Source of the DNA: Mycobacterium sp. E1214
Lineage (GTDB): Bacteria > Actinomycetota > Actinomycetes > Mycobacteriales > Mycobacteriaceae
Assembly (NCBI RefSeq): GCF_001666755.1
Contig: NZ_LZJC01000050.1
Span: forward strand, 1-64,000
Direction: 5' to 3'
Length of the DNA stretch: 64,000 bases
Positions within the stretch are counted from its first letter, which is position 1; each line of letters begins with the position of its first letter. The position numbers were made by a program, and so were the translations under genes. This document shows, one piece after another, positions 8,701-17,053 of the stretch. Below the pieces are notes generated by a model. The model did no database searches and was not told the DNA's origin. It was given only the letters and a program-made list of their open reading frames with translations.

Positions 8701-9288
8701 TTAATCATTCAGTTCCGCGGCGTCGATCAGCGCGGCGGCGGCCGCCCGGGCGTGCACGGCGGGCGCGGTGTCGTTGAGCGAGGTCGCCAGCGCGGCCGCG
8801 CCCTCGAACAGCACGGCGAGCTGCTGGCCGAGCAGATGCGGGTCCGCCGCGCCGGCGTCCTGCGCGACCGCGATCAGCCGGCGGATGAAGTCTCGCTTGT
8901 GCGCCCTGACGATCCCGTCGGTGCTGGCCAGCGCCCCGGCCGATTCCACCGCCGCGTTGTGGAACGGGCAGCCGCGCACGACCTCGCCACGGCCCACGTC
9001 GAAGATCGCCAGGAGCCGTTCGCGGGGGGACAGCGTGTTGTCGTCGAGGCAGCGCTCGAGCGGCGAGCCACCGCGCTCATCGATGGCGCGCAGGTAGTGG
9101 TCCACCAGGTCGTTCTTGGTGGCGAAGTGCTGGTAGAGCGTGCGCTTGGACACGCTGGCCTCGCGGGCGATCAATTCGACGCCGGTCGCGTGAATTCCGT
9201 TGCGGTAGAACAGCCGCGCCGCGGCCCGCTCGATGCGCTCCCGCGCGCCCCGCCCGGGCCGGGTCTGCGCTCTGCCGACGTCGCTCAT
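8701..9288 (-). CDS. TetR family transcriptional regulator
   Basis: Protein of 195 residues. The DNA-binding domain is at residues 16-62, with the helix-turn-helix in IAREASVSKRTLYQHFATK. The remaining helical region is the ligand-binding and dimerisation domain, with no recognisable ligand signature. It is divergent from the thioesterase operon across a 96-bp gap. A TAGCAT hexamer (9295-9300, minus strand) lies six bases upstream of its ATG, so its mRNA is probably leaderless, and a 14-bp palindrome directly abuts this hexamer. It most likely represses both itself and the thioesterase/NmrA/SDR genes. Confidence 0.92.
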   Translation of the reverse strand: MSDVGRAQTRPGRGARERIERAAARLFYRNGIHATGVELIAREASVSKRTLYQHFATKNDLVDHYLRAIDERGGSPLERCLDDNTLSPRERLLAIFDVGRGEVVRGCPFHNAAVESAGALASTDGIVRAHKRDFIRRLIAVAQDAGAADPHLLGQQLAVLFEGAAALATSLNDTAPAVHARAAAAALIDAAELND

Positions 9289-9299
9289 CGGTTCATGCT

Positions 9300-9313
9300 A
9301 CACCGTTCGGTTT
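9300..9313. promoter_or_regulatory. TetR operator 1
   Basis: ACACCGTTCGGTTT fits the palindrome AAACCGNNCGGTTT with one mismatch. It touches the -10 hexamer of the tetR gene (9295-9300), the place for autorepression. Confidence 0.65.
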
Positions 9314-9353
9314 ACAACGGCGGGCGTTGCGATTAGGGTGAGGCCAACCAAGT

Positions 9354-9367
9354 AAACCGATCAGTTT
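9354..9367. promoter_or_regulatory. TetR operator 2
   Basis: AAACCGATCAGTTT fits AAACCGNNCGGTTT with one mismatch. It lies just upstream of the thioesterase ribosome-binding site GAGAGGAA and so could block that operon. It shares its core with operator 1, 54 bases away. Confidence 0.65.
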
Positions 9368-9384
9368 CATTCGAGAGGAAGCGG

Positions 9385-9942
9385 ATGCGCAGTTCCCCCG
9401 AGGCGCGGCCCGGCACCCAAGACGGCTGGGGTGAGCAACAGTCACGGATGCTGACCTGGCACGACCCGATCGCCACCCAGGCCAGCGTCGCGTCGATGTC
9501 CGGCCTGTCCTACTGGCGCGCCGTCGCCGACGGCCAGCTGCCGCCCCCGCCGATCGGTGAGCTGATCCGGATGCGGGTCACCGACGTGGAACACGGCCGC
9601 ATCGCGTTCAGCTGCGAGCCCGACGCGTCGATGTACAACCCGCTGGGAATGGTGCACGGCGGCGTGGTGTGCACCCTGCTCGACACGGTCACGGGCTGCG
9701 CGGTGCACACCACCTTGCCCGAGGGGGTCGCCTACACCTCGGTCGAAATCAAGGTCAACTACCTCAAGGCCGTGACCGTGGCGAGCGCTCCGCTGACCGC
9801 GGTGGGCACGGTCATCAAAGCCGGCTCGCGCATCGGGTTCGCCGAGGCCACCGCCAGCGACGCGGCCGGGAACCTGGTCGCCACCGCCACCAGCACCCTG
9901 TTGATCTTCCAGGCGCCCGGCCGACAGAACGGGTCCCGATGA
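9385..9942 (+). CDS. PaaI-type hotdog thioesterase
   Basis: Protein of 185 residues with the hotdog-fold thioesterase segment NPLGMVHGGVVCTLLDT near residue 88, where the HGG turn and following aspartate form the acyl-CoA thioester-binding site. The later EIKVNYLKAV and GFAEATASDAAGNLVATATST strands complete the domain. About 60 residues precede it, longer than minimal PaaI proteins. The ATG at 9385 has GAGAGGAA upstream. It is the first gene of a probable three-gene run under the divergent TetR protein. Substrate acyl-CoA is not known. Confidence 0.88.
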   Translation: MRSSPEARPGTQDGWGEQQSRMLTWHDPIATQASVASMSGLSYWRAVADGQLPPPPIGELIRMRVTDVEHGRIAFSCEPDASMYNPLGMVHGGVVCTLLDTVTGCAVHTTLPEGVAYTSVEIKVNYLKAVTVASAPLTAVGTVIKAGSRIGFAEATASDAAGNLVATATSTLLIFQAPGRQNGSR

Positions 9943-10874
9943 CCGCCCCGATCCTGGTGATCGGCGCGACCGGCCGGCACGGCGGCACCGGCGCGACCGT
10001 CGTCGACCAGTTGCTGCGCCGCGGGCATCCGGTGCGCGCCCTGGTGCGGACCGACGACGAACGCGCCGCCGAGCTGCGCCGGCGCGGCGCCGTGACGGTG
10101 CTCGGCGACCTGCACGACCGGGCGTCGCTGGTCCCGGCGGCGGCGGACGTGGCCGCCGTCTACTTCACCTACCCCGTTGCGGCCGGCGCGGTTTCGGCCG
10201 CCGCGAATCTCGCGTCGGCGCTGCGCGCCGCCGCGCCCGGCGCGCACCTGGTCGTGATGTCGATGGTGGTGTCCTCGGTCGAGAGCCCCAGCAAGCTGGG
10301 GCAGGCGCAGGCCGTCGCCGAGGAGGTGTTCGCCTGGGCCGGCCTCGATCCGACCGTGCTGCGGTTCGCCGGACTCTTCCACGAGAACGTCCTGCTGTTG
10401 CACGGGGCGACGATCCGGTCGGACCGTTTGATTGCCAACAGTTTTGGTGACAGTCCGGCGCCGTGGATCGGCGGCCAGGACGCCGCCGAGATCACCGTGG
10501 CGCACCTGCTCAGCCCGCGGCCGCCGGCCCCGGCCATCAGTTACCCGCCACCGGCCGAGGTGATCACCCACGCGCAGATCGCCCGTGTCATCGCCGAGCA
10601 CACCGGGCGCGACGTCCGCTACCAGCCGCTGTCGGCCGCGGCGTGGCGCGCTGAACTCGAGCGCGCCGCCGAGTCAGACCCGGCCTCGCCCATCAACGCC
10701 GCCATGGCTCAACACATTTCAACGTTGGGCGCCGCGCTGTCGCAACGTTGCGAACCGATGGTCGCACCCGATCCGGACGCGCTGGCCGGCGTGCTCGGCC
10801 GGCCGCCGACCCCCTTCGCGGATTTCGTCAAGCGAAACCTGCACCGCTTCCTGCCGTCATCCAGCACGACCTGA
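9939..10874 (+). CDS. NmrA-like NAD(P)-binding protein
   Basis: Protein of 311 residues starting MTAPILVIGATGRHGG, a GxxGxxG dinucleotide-binding motif of atypical short-chain dehydrogenases. The usual YxxxK pair is absent from the expected position, as in NmrA/HSCARG-type proteins, which act as redox sensors or quinone/NADPH-binding proteins. A substrate-domain motif PTVLRFAGLFHEN is typical of this group. Its ATG overlaps the thioesterase stop by four bases (ATGA), so the two are coupled. Confidence 0.85.
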   Translation: MTAPILVIGATGRHGGTGATVVDQLLRRGHPVRALVRTDDERAAELRRRGAVTVLGDLHDRASLVPAAADVAAVYFTYPVAAGAVSAAANLASALRAAAPGAHLVVMSMVVSSVESPSKLGQAQAVAEEVFAWAGLDPTVLRFAGLFHENVLLLHGATIRSDRLIANSFGDSPAPWIGGQDAAEITVAHLLSPRPPAPAISYPPPAEVITHAQIARVIAEHTGRDVRYQPLSAAAWRAELERAAESDPASPINAAMAQHISTLGAALSQRCEPMVAPDPDALAGVLGRPPTPFADFVKRNLHRFLPSSSTT

Positions 10875-10897
10875 CACCGTCAACAAAGGAGCACACC

Positions 10898-11674
10898 ATG
10901 TCATCGGTATTCATCACCGGAGCCAGCCGCGGCATCGGCCGGGCGCTGGCCACCGAATTCGGGCGCCGCGGGCACCGCGTGGTCGCCACCGCCCGCGACC
11001 CGCGCACGCTCGCCGACCTCGACGTCGACGCGCGCCTCGCGCTCGACGTCACCGACGACGCCAGCGTCACCGCCGCCGTCGCGGCCGCCGGCGACGTCGA
11101 CATCCTCATCTCCAACGCAGGCTTGATCTTCTATGCCGCCGTCGAGGCCACCCCGCTGCCGGAGTTGCAACGCCTGCTCAACCTCAACACCGTCGGCGCG
11201 ATCCGGGTGGCCCAGGCGGTGTTGCCGGGGATGCGGGCCCGCGGCGGCGGCAAGCTGCTGTTCATGTCCAGCGTGATGGGGCGCCTGGTGTTGCCGCCGG
11301 GGGCCGCCTACGCCGCGACGAAGTGGGCGCTGGAGGCGCTGGTCGAGGCGTTGGCCATCGAGGTCGCGCCCCATGGCGTGCAGGCCGCCCTGCTGGAACC
11401 CGGCGCGGTGAGCTCCGGGGCGCTCGACGACGTGACCACCTACACCCTGCCCGACGACCCCTACGCCGCGATCCTGCGCAACGGCGGGCCCCGCGCGGGC
11501 CTGATGACCCCACAGCGGGTCGCGACCGAGGTGGCCGACGCCGCCGAGCGGCCGGACCTGCCGTTGCGCATCCCGATCGGCGACGCCGCGCGGGCGGTGC
11601 TGGCCGCGCGCCGCACGGCTCCCGACGATGCGCCCTTCGACGCGGCGGCCGCCGCGGGCGAATCGGCGGCCTGA
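10898..11674 (+). CDS. Short-chain dehydrogenase/reductase
   Basis: Classical SDR of 258 residues. The cofactor motif TGASRGIG is at residues 7-14, NAG follows in the SNAGLI segment, and the active-site tyrosine and lysine are in YAATKWA near residue 136. The ATG at 10898 has AAAGGA eight bases upstream. It follows the NmrA gene by 23 bases and probably belongs to the same TetR-controlled transcript. The C-terminal tail is alanine-rich. Substrate unknown. Confidence 0.9.
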   Translation: MSSVFITGASRGIGRALATEFGRRGHRVVATARDPRTLADLDVDARLALDVTDDASVTAAVAAAGDVDILISNAGLIFYAAVEATPLPELQRLLNLNTVGAIRVAQAVLPGMRARGGGKLLFMSSVMGRLVLPPGAAYAATKWALEALVEALAIEVAPHGVQAALLEPGAVSSGALDDVTTYTLPDDPYAAILRNGGPRAGLMTPQRVATEVADAAERPDLPLRIPIGDAARAVLAARRTAPDDAPFDAAAAAGESAA

Positions 11675-11805
11675 TCACGGTCCTGACCGGCACCGATCGG
11701 GACGGCTCGCGGCGGGCGCAGCGGATCCGTGAAGTTTTGTCTCGAGGGTGTGAAAGCTTCGTTAAGAACGTGGCCGATCCTTCGGCCGGCCCGCACCGTA
11801 GAGGG
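11675..11805. other. 131-bp intergenic stretch with a GC hairpin
   Basis: GGCCGA (11772-11777) and TCGGCC (11782-11787) form a 6-bp hairpin with a TCCT loop. A ribosome-binding site GTAGAGGG lies immediately before the ATG at 11806. No T tract and no recognised riboswitch are present. Confidence 0.4.
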
Positions 11806-13140
11806 ATGACGCTCTTCGAGCTCCTCCCCTCGCTGCGGCACGGGTTGAACCCGCACCTCGACCGCGCGATCTGGCCGTTGAGCTCCTATGTCGACGACGT
11901 GGGCCGGCTGTGCGTCGGCGGGGTGGCGACGCCCGAGATCGCCGCCCAAAGCGGCACGCCCTGCTACGTCGTTGACGAAGAGGACTTTCGCGCCCGCATC
12001 CGCTGCTACCGCGCCACGCTTCCCGACGTCGAACTGCTGTACGCGGGCACGGCGCTGCTCAGCGTCGACGTGGCCCGCTGGGCCGTCGCCGAGGGCGCCG
12101 GGGTCGACGTGTGCTCGGGCGGCGAGCTGGCGATCGCCCTGGCCGCCGGCGTCTCGCCATCGAGGATCATCCTGCACGGCAACGCCAAGACGCCGGGCGA
12201 ACTGCACGACGCGGTGGCGGCCGGGGTGGGGCGCATCGTCATCGACTCGCCGAACGAGATCGCCCTGCTGGCCGGGTGGCGGCGCCGGCAGAAGGTGCTG
12301 GTGCAGGTCATCCCGGACGTCGGCGCCGCGGCGCCCGAGCAGAAGTTCGGCTTCACCCTGGCCGGCGGTCAGGCGACGGCCACGGTCAAGCGCGTCGCCG
12401 ACCAGCGGTGGCTGCAGCCGGTCGGGCTGCACTGCCAGCTCGGCTCGCAGCTCACCGACGCCGCGCCGTACGGCGCCGCAATCCGGCAGATGGTCGCCAC
12501 GATGGCCGCGGTGCGCGACCGCCACCAGATCGTGCTCACCGAGCTCAGCCTCGGCGGCGGCCACGCCGTGCCGTACCTGTCCGGCGACCCGGAGTTCAAC
12601 CTGCGCGAGCTGGGCGCCGTCATCGACGCCGCGCTGGGCGACGCCTGCGCCGACCACGACTATCCCCGGCCGAGGGTGGTCATCGAGCCGGGGCGGGCGA
12701 TCGCGGCGCGAGCCGGGATCACCCTGTGCCGGGTGGTGACGGTCAAGCGGGGCCCGGGCGGGCGGACCTTCGTCGCTGTCGACGGCGGCGGGATCGATCA
12801 CCCGCGCGAGGCCGTGCAACACACGAAATACACCGTCGCGCTGGCGAATCGTCATCAGCCTTCGGCGACCGCTCAGGTCACGGTCGTGTGCCGCGACTGC
12901 GGCGCCGACGACGAGATCGCGCGCGACGTCCAGTTGCCCGCCGACATCCGTCCGGGTGATCTGCTGGCGATCGCGTGCACCGGCGCCTATCACCACTCGG
13001 TGGGATCGAGCCGCAATATGGTCGGTCGACCGCCGCTCGTCGGGGTGTCCGGCGGGCGGTCCCGCGAATTGGTGCGCCGAGAGACCATCAGCGACCTCCT
13101 GGCCCGCGACAGCGGCTGGCCGGGATCGGGTGGTGACTGA
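11806..13140 (+). CDS. Diaminopimelate-decarboxylase-like protein lacking the catalytic lysine
   Basis: Alanine-racemase-fold protein of 444 residues clearly related to LysA. It keeps the framework motifs DVCSGGEL (101-108), HGNAKT (124-129), the glycine-rich phosphate loop LSLGGGHAVPY (248-257) and EPGR (294-297). The position of the PLP Schiff-base lysine, YAxKA in LysA, reads YAGTA (79-83), so the lysine is threonine. The CESGD catalytic motif from the partner subunit is also altered (CGADD at 365-369), while GAYHHS (393-398) is kept. Decarboxylation by the usual mechanism should be impossible. The protein may bind PLP or a ligand non-covalently, or be a structural or regulatory paralogue. 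The rhomboid-like gene starts on its stop codon. Confidence 0.88.
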   Translation: MTLFELLPSLRHGLNPHLDRAIWPLSSYVDDVGRLCVGGVATPEIAAQSGTPCYVVDEEDFRARIRCYRATLPDVELLYAGTALLSVDVARWAVAEGAGVDVCSGGELAIALAAGVSPSRIILHGNAKTPGELHDAVAAGVGRIVIDSPNEIALLAGWRRRQKVLVQVIPDVGAAAPEQKFGFTLAGGQATATVKRVADQRWLQPVGLHCQLGSQLTDAAPYGAAIRQMVATMAAVRDRHQIVLTELSLGGGHAVPYLSGDPEFNLRELGAVIDAALGDACADHDYPRPRVVIEPGRAIAARAGITLCRVVTVKRGPGGRTFVAVDGGGIDHPREAVQHTKYTVALANRHQPSATAQVTVVCRDCGADDEIARDVQLPADIRPGDLLAIACTGAYHHSVGSSRNMVGRPPLVGVSGGRSRELVRRETISDLLARDSGWPGSGGD

Positions 13141-13970
13141 TGGTGTCGCTGGGCGCCGTCCGCGACGCGGCGAGCCGCGGCGCAACCACGCTGCGATTGG
13201 ACGCGCCCACCCGGGCCTGGGGCGGCGCGGCGTCGCTGCGCGTCACCTCCGCGTACGCGGTCCTGCTGATCGCGGTCTACGCGGGCCTGAACGCCCTGGG
13301 TCCGCACGCGCGCCACGTCGCCGTCAGCCGCATGAGCACCAACCTGCACAATCTGGCGCGCGGGCATCTGGGCACCCTGATCGGCAGCGCGTTCGTCGAC
13401 GACGGCGGTGAGCTGTGCCTGTGGCTGCCGGGGCTGGTATGCCTGCTCGCCCTGGGGGAAATGCTCTGGCGCAGCATGGGTTTGCTGATCACCTTCGCGG
13501 TCGGCCACATCGGTGCCACGTTGATCGTGGCGGTGGGGTTGGTCGCGGCGGTCCAGTCGGGGTGGTTGCCGTTCTCGGTTGCCCGGGCCAGCGACGTGGG
13601 CATCAGTTACGGCGCGGTCTGCGTCCTGGGCGCCCTGACGGCGTCGCTACCGCCGCGGTGGCGCGCGGCGTGGGTGGGCTGGTGGCTGGGCACCGCGACG
13701 CTGGCCGCGGTGGCCGCCGACTTCGACTTCACCGCCGCCGGGCACGTAGTGGCGCTGCTGCTCGGCATGGGCCTGTCGTTCCGGCTGCGCGCGACGACCG
13801 CGTGGACGCCGGTCCATCTGGCGTTGCTCGTCGTGGGCGGCACGTTCGGATTCTTCCTCGTCTCGGGGCCGTCCGTGCTGGCGCCGTGCGGCGGGCTGGC
13901 GGGTGCCGCGGTCGCGTGGGTCGCCACCCGCAACCGCGTGTCCGCCGGCCCACCGCCGATCAACCCGTGA
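13140..13970 (+). CDS. Rhomboid-like integral membrane protein
   Basis: Protein of 276 residues with about six hydrophobic segments between residues 35 and 266. The rhomboid-protease signature is present: G-I-S-Y-G with S156 in one membrane segment and H202 in AGHVVALLLG in a later one, matching the serine/histidine dyad GxSxG...H. An LWLPGLVCLLALGE segment and HIGAT precede it. It could be an active intramembrane protease or an inactive relative. The ATG shares its first base with the stop of the preceding pseudoenzyme gene, indicating translational coupling. Its end overlaps the convergent DUF2961 gene by 11 bases. Confidence 0.78.
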   Translation: MVSLGAVRDAASRGATTLRLDAPTRAWGGAASLRVTSAYAVLLIAVYAGLNALGPHARHVAVSRMSTNLHNLARGHLGTLIGSAFVDDGGELCLWLPGLVCLLALGEMLWRSMGLLITFAVGHIGATLIVAVGLVAAVQSGWLPFSVARASDVGISYGAVCVLGALTASLPPRWRAAWVGWWLGTATLAAVAADFDFTAAGHVVALLLGMGLSFRLRATTAWTPVHLALLVVGGTFGFFLVSGPSVLAPCGGLAGAAVAWVATRNRVSAGPPPINP

Positions 13971-15996
13971 GTGTCTCGACTCGGTAGCGGCTGGCGGTCC
14001 ACGGTGGGCCGTCCGCGGCGGGTGTCAGCGTGATGGTGATCCGACTTTTTCCGGCTGTCGCGGCCGGCGGCAGCAGATAGGTGTCGTCCAGCCAGCGGTG
14101 CACGGTGTTGCTGCGCGGCTGGAGCCAGTCGCCCACCTGCGCCCCGTCGACGGCGACGCCGGCCGACTGGAAGCCGGCCGCCTGGTCGGACGTGCGGCGC
14201 AGCGCCACACCGCGGTTGCCGGGGTCCACCGCGACGTCGAAGCTGATCGGTGCCACCGTGGCGCGCACGAGGCCCGCGACCGGGCGGGTGTCTTCGACGC
14301 CCTCGTACTCGCTGACCAGCAACTGGTCACCGGCATCGGTGTCGGTGTAGGCGTGCTGGAACCGGCTGAGCGGATCGGCGGGGTCCACCTCGTCTCCGTC
14401 GGCGAGCGTGTCGCCTGGCTGGGTGTAGAGGAAGGCCGTTGAGCTGTAGTCGGGTTGGACCATGTTGCGTTTGCCGTGCTCGATGCCGAACCGCAGCGCG
14501 TCGTGGTAGCCGACGGCCTCGGCGAGCATGAGCCGGTAGGCGGCGACGCAGTAGTCGGCGCAGCCCCCGGTCGCGGTGCGCTGGTCCGGCTGGCCGGTGA
14601 GGGGATCGCTGAAGTTTGTGCCGTTCTTGAAATACCAGCCACCCTCGTACAGGTCTTCGGTGCCGGTGCCGTACCACTGGGGAGAGGCGGCGCCGTCGGT
14701 ATAGACGCGTTCGGCACCTTCGAGGAAGTAAGGCGCGTCGTCGCTGAACGCCGTCTTGGTTCGCTGGCCCCGGATGGTGTGGCTGACCCCGACGAACTTG
14801 CCGTGCCCCCGCTCGTCGGCGAACACCCAGTCCTGTCCCAAGGTGGTCGCTCCGGCGTGCGAGCGCGCCGTGAAATAGCCGGCGCGGCCGTCGGCCAGGG
14901 CGGCGGCCCAGTGGGCGTCGGGCGCCGTCTCGACCTGCGTGCCGACGGCCGTCGCGGGCTCGGAGCCGGTGTTGTCCAGGCTCAGCCGGACGGTATTCGC
15001 GAACGGCATCGGCCACCAAGACGACAGCTCGACGCCAGAATCCCGTGGGGCGGCGGCGAACATCAGCGACTGCACGGGGTTTGCACCGAGCCCGGCGCCA
15101 AAGAACTCCCCGAGCGGGGAGTCGACCGTGGTGCGGCCGTCGAACTCGATTCGCAACCGCAGGTCCGACAGCAATCGGTCGGTCGGTTCGGGCAGCCGCA
15201 CGCGCAGCGCCGAGACGGTGCCGGGCCCCGAGGATTCCGCGAGCACCACGCTGGCCCCGGCGGGCACGTCGACCACGCGTTCGCTACGCGCCGCCGCCCT
15301 CGACGCCGGTTTGGGGTCGCCGGTTCCCGCGGCGCGCAGGGTGGCGAGCACGTCGAGGGCGGGGTCCGACGGCGAGAAGGTGCTGATCCCCTGGGGGCTG
15401 GGGAACTGGCGGTAGTCCACGTGGTAGTACTCCAGATGCGACGTGACGCTGATCCGCATCGAATTGCGGTATGGCATGGGGACTTTGACGTAGACACCGC
15501 CCGGCGATTGCGCGGCGTTGGCCACCAACGGCCACACGAACGGCGCGCCCAGCGCGCCGTCGACCAGCGACTGCAGTTCGGTGTCCACGACGGTGCGCCC
15601 GTCGAGCTCGATGCGCACGTTTCCCAGGGCGCGCACGTTGCCGCCGTCGCGGGTCAGCCAGATCGAGTCGATCTCGCCGGCGCCGTGATCCTCGGCGATG
15701 ACGCAGCCGGCGCCCCCCGGCGCCAGGCACCCGCCGTTGCCGTTGTGGTTACCGGTCGAGATGTCGTAGTCGCCGCCGCCGCGATCGAAGCTGGACACCT
15801 GCAGCGTCTGCGTGTCCGCGCTGAGGTAGGGCAGCCGGTCCAGTTGCCGGTAGGTCTCCCAGCCGACCAGCCGGTCGGCGAGCCCCGCGGCCCCCGGCTC
15901 GGCCACGGCGAGACCGGCGGTACCCACTCCGACGAGCAGGGCCAGCAGCGTCGCGCAGGACGCGGACAGCGCTCGCACCGCCGCGGCACCGCTCAC
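13960..15996 (-). CDS. Secreted DUF2961 (GH172-type) glycan hydrolase
   Basis: Protein of 678 residues. Residues 1-32 are a Sec signal peptide ending AVA. The body is a DUF2961 protein: the SSFDRGGGD and GAGEIDSIWLTRDGG segments, the YYHVDYRQF motif and a tandem jelly-roll second half (HTIRGQRTKTAFSDD..., WYGTGTEDLYEGGWYF) are typical. DUF2961 was reclassified as glycoside hydrolase family GH172, which includes exo-acting D-arabinofuranosidases and difructose-dianhydride enzymes, so mycobacterial arabinan of the cell wall is a plausible substrate. The GTG start overlaps the stop of the polymerase-domain gene by four bases. Family assignment is confident; the substrate is inference. Confidence 0.85.
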   Translation of the reverse strand: MSGAAAVRALSASCATLLALLVGVGTAGLAVAEPGAAGLADRLVGWETYRQLDRLPYLSADTQTLQVSSFDRGGGDYDISTGNHNGNGGCLAPGGAGCVIAEDHGAGEIDSIWLTRDGGNVRALGNVRIELDGRTVVDTELQSLVDGALGAPFVWPLVANAAQSPGGVYVKVPMPYRNSMRISVTSHLEYYHVDYRQFPSPQGISTFSPSDPALDVLATLRAAGTGDPKPASRAAARSERVVDVPAGASVVLAESSGPGTVSALRVRLPEPTDRLLSDLRLRIEFDGRTTVDSPLGEFFGAGLGANPVQSLMFAAAPRDSGVELSSWWPMPFANTVRLSLDNTGSEPATAVGTQVETAPDAHWAAALADGRAGYFTARSHAGATTLGQDWVFADERGHGKFVGVSHTIRGQRTKTAFSDDAPYFLEGAERVYTDGAASPQWYGTGTEDLYEGGWYFKNGTNFSDPLTGQPDQRTATGGCADYCVAAYRLMLAEAVGYHDALRFGIEHGKRNMVQPDYSSTAFLYTQPGDTLADGDEVDPADPLSRFQHAYTDTDAGDQLLVSEYEGVEDTRPVAGLVRATVAPISFDVAVDPGNRGVALRRTSDQAAGFQSAGVAVDGAQVGDWLQPRSNTVHRWLDDTYLLPPAATAGKSRITITLTPAADGPPWTASRYRVETLTG

Positions 15997-17027
15997 TCAT
16001 GGTCCTTGTGTTTGAGGTCGGTGTCCTTGCTCGGCTGCACCCGTTTGGGCTCCCCGGGCATCTTCGGATAGTTGGGCGGGTAGGGCATGTCACCGAGCCC
16101 GCGTTCGGCGTCGGCGGCGGCCATTTCCAACAGCGGCGCCAGCGATTGGTCAACGTCGTCCATTGCGGCCCAGGGGTTTTCGCGGTCCTTCAACAGGCCG
16201 GGAACGGTGGCCATGGTGTAATCGTCGGGTTCGGCGCTCGCCAGCTCGTCCCAGGTGAGCGGGGTGGAGACGGTGGCGATCGCGGTGCGCCGCACCGAGT
16301 AGGCCGACGCCATGGTGCGGTCGCGGGCGTTCTGGTTGAAGTCGATGAAGATGCGCTCGCCGCGTTCCTCTTTCCACCAGGACGTGGTGACCGCGTCCGG
16401 CGCCCTGCGTTCCACCTCACGCGCCAGGGCGATGCCCGCCCGGCGCACCTCGATGAAGTCCCAGTCGGTGGCGATCCGCAGGAAGACGTGGATGCCGCGG
16501 CCGCCGGACGTCTTGGGGTAGCCGACCAGGCCGAGCTCGTCGAGCAGCGGCCGCAGCACGTCCACCGCGACGGCGCGGGCCTGCGGGAAACCGACGCCAG
16601 GCTGCGGGTCGAGGTCGATGCGCAGCTCGTCGGGGTGGTCGGTGTCCGGGCACCGCACCTGCCACGGGTGCAGGGTCACGGCCCCCATCTGCGCTGCCCA
16701 CACGATGGCCGACGGGTGCGTCACCTGCAGGGCGTCGGCCGTGCGCCCTGACGGGAACGTCACGCGGCAGGTCTTCAGGTAGTCGGGGTGATGCTGCGGG
16801 ACCCGCTTCTGGTAGATCTCCTCGCCGTCGATGCCGTCGGGGAAGCGCTGCAAGTGCGTGGGGCGGTCGCGTAGCGCGTCGAGCATCGGGCCGCCGGCGA
16901 CGCTCAGGTAGTACTCGACCAGTCGGCGCTTGGTGCCCTTCGACCCCAGTTTGGGGAAGTAGACCTTGTCCGGATTGGTCAGGCGCACCGCGACGCCGTC
17001 GACATCGAGCTCCTCTGCCGCAGCCAT
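15993..17027 (-). CDS. LigD-type polymerase-domain protein (Rv3730c type)
   Basis: Protein of 344 residues of the archaeo-eukaryotic primase/polymerase (PolDom) superfamily found as LigD domain or as stand-alone proteins in mycobacteria. The catalytic carboxylate pair is in ELRIDLDPQ (about residue 136), followed by the histidine of KTSGGRGIHVFLRI and a later FIDFNQNARDRTMASAYSVR segment that contacts template and nucleotide. Stand-alone members fill gaps with ribonucleotides in repair. It is divergent from ligC with only 26 bp between start codons, so the pair is probably co-regulated. M. tuberculosis Rv3730c has the same arrangement. Confidence 0.93.
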   Translation of the reverse strand: MAAAEELDVDGVAVRLTNPDKVYFPKLGSKGTKRRLVEYYLSVAGGPMLDALRDRPTHLQRFPDGIDGEEIYQKRVPQHHPDYLKTCRVTFPSGRTADALQVTHPSAIVWAAQMGAVTLHPWQVRCPDTDHPDELRIDLDPQPGVGFPQARAVAVDVLRPLLDELGLVGYPKTSGGRGIHVFLRIATDWDFIEVRRAGIALAREVERRAPDAVTTSWWKEERGERIFIDFNQNARDRTMASAYSVRRTAIATVSTPLTWDELASAEPDDYTMATVPGLLKDRENPWAAMDDVDQSLAPLLEMAAADAERGLGDMPYPPNYPKMPGEPKRVQPSKDTDLKHKDHE

Positions 17028-17053
17028 AGGGTCGATTCCAGCACAATCGGGGT

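Noticed and set aside
11772..11787. Lysine riboswitch or terminator upstream of the LysA-like gene
   Set aside because: Only a single 6-bp hairpin without T tract is present; the leader of 131 bp lacks the L-box core.
10585..11805. A large frame reading upstream of the LysA-like gene to give 851 residues
   Set aside because: The upstream part overlaps the NmrA and SDR genes out of frame; homology begins at ATG 11806, which has a ribosome-binding site.
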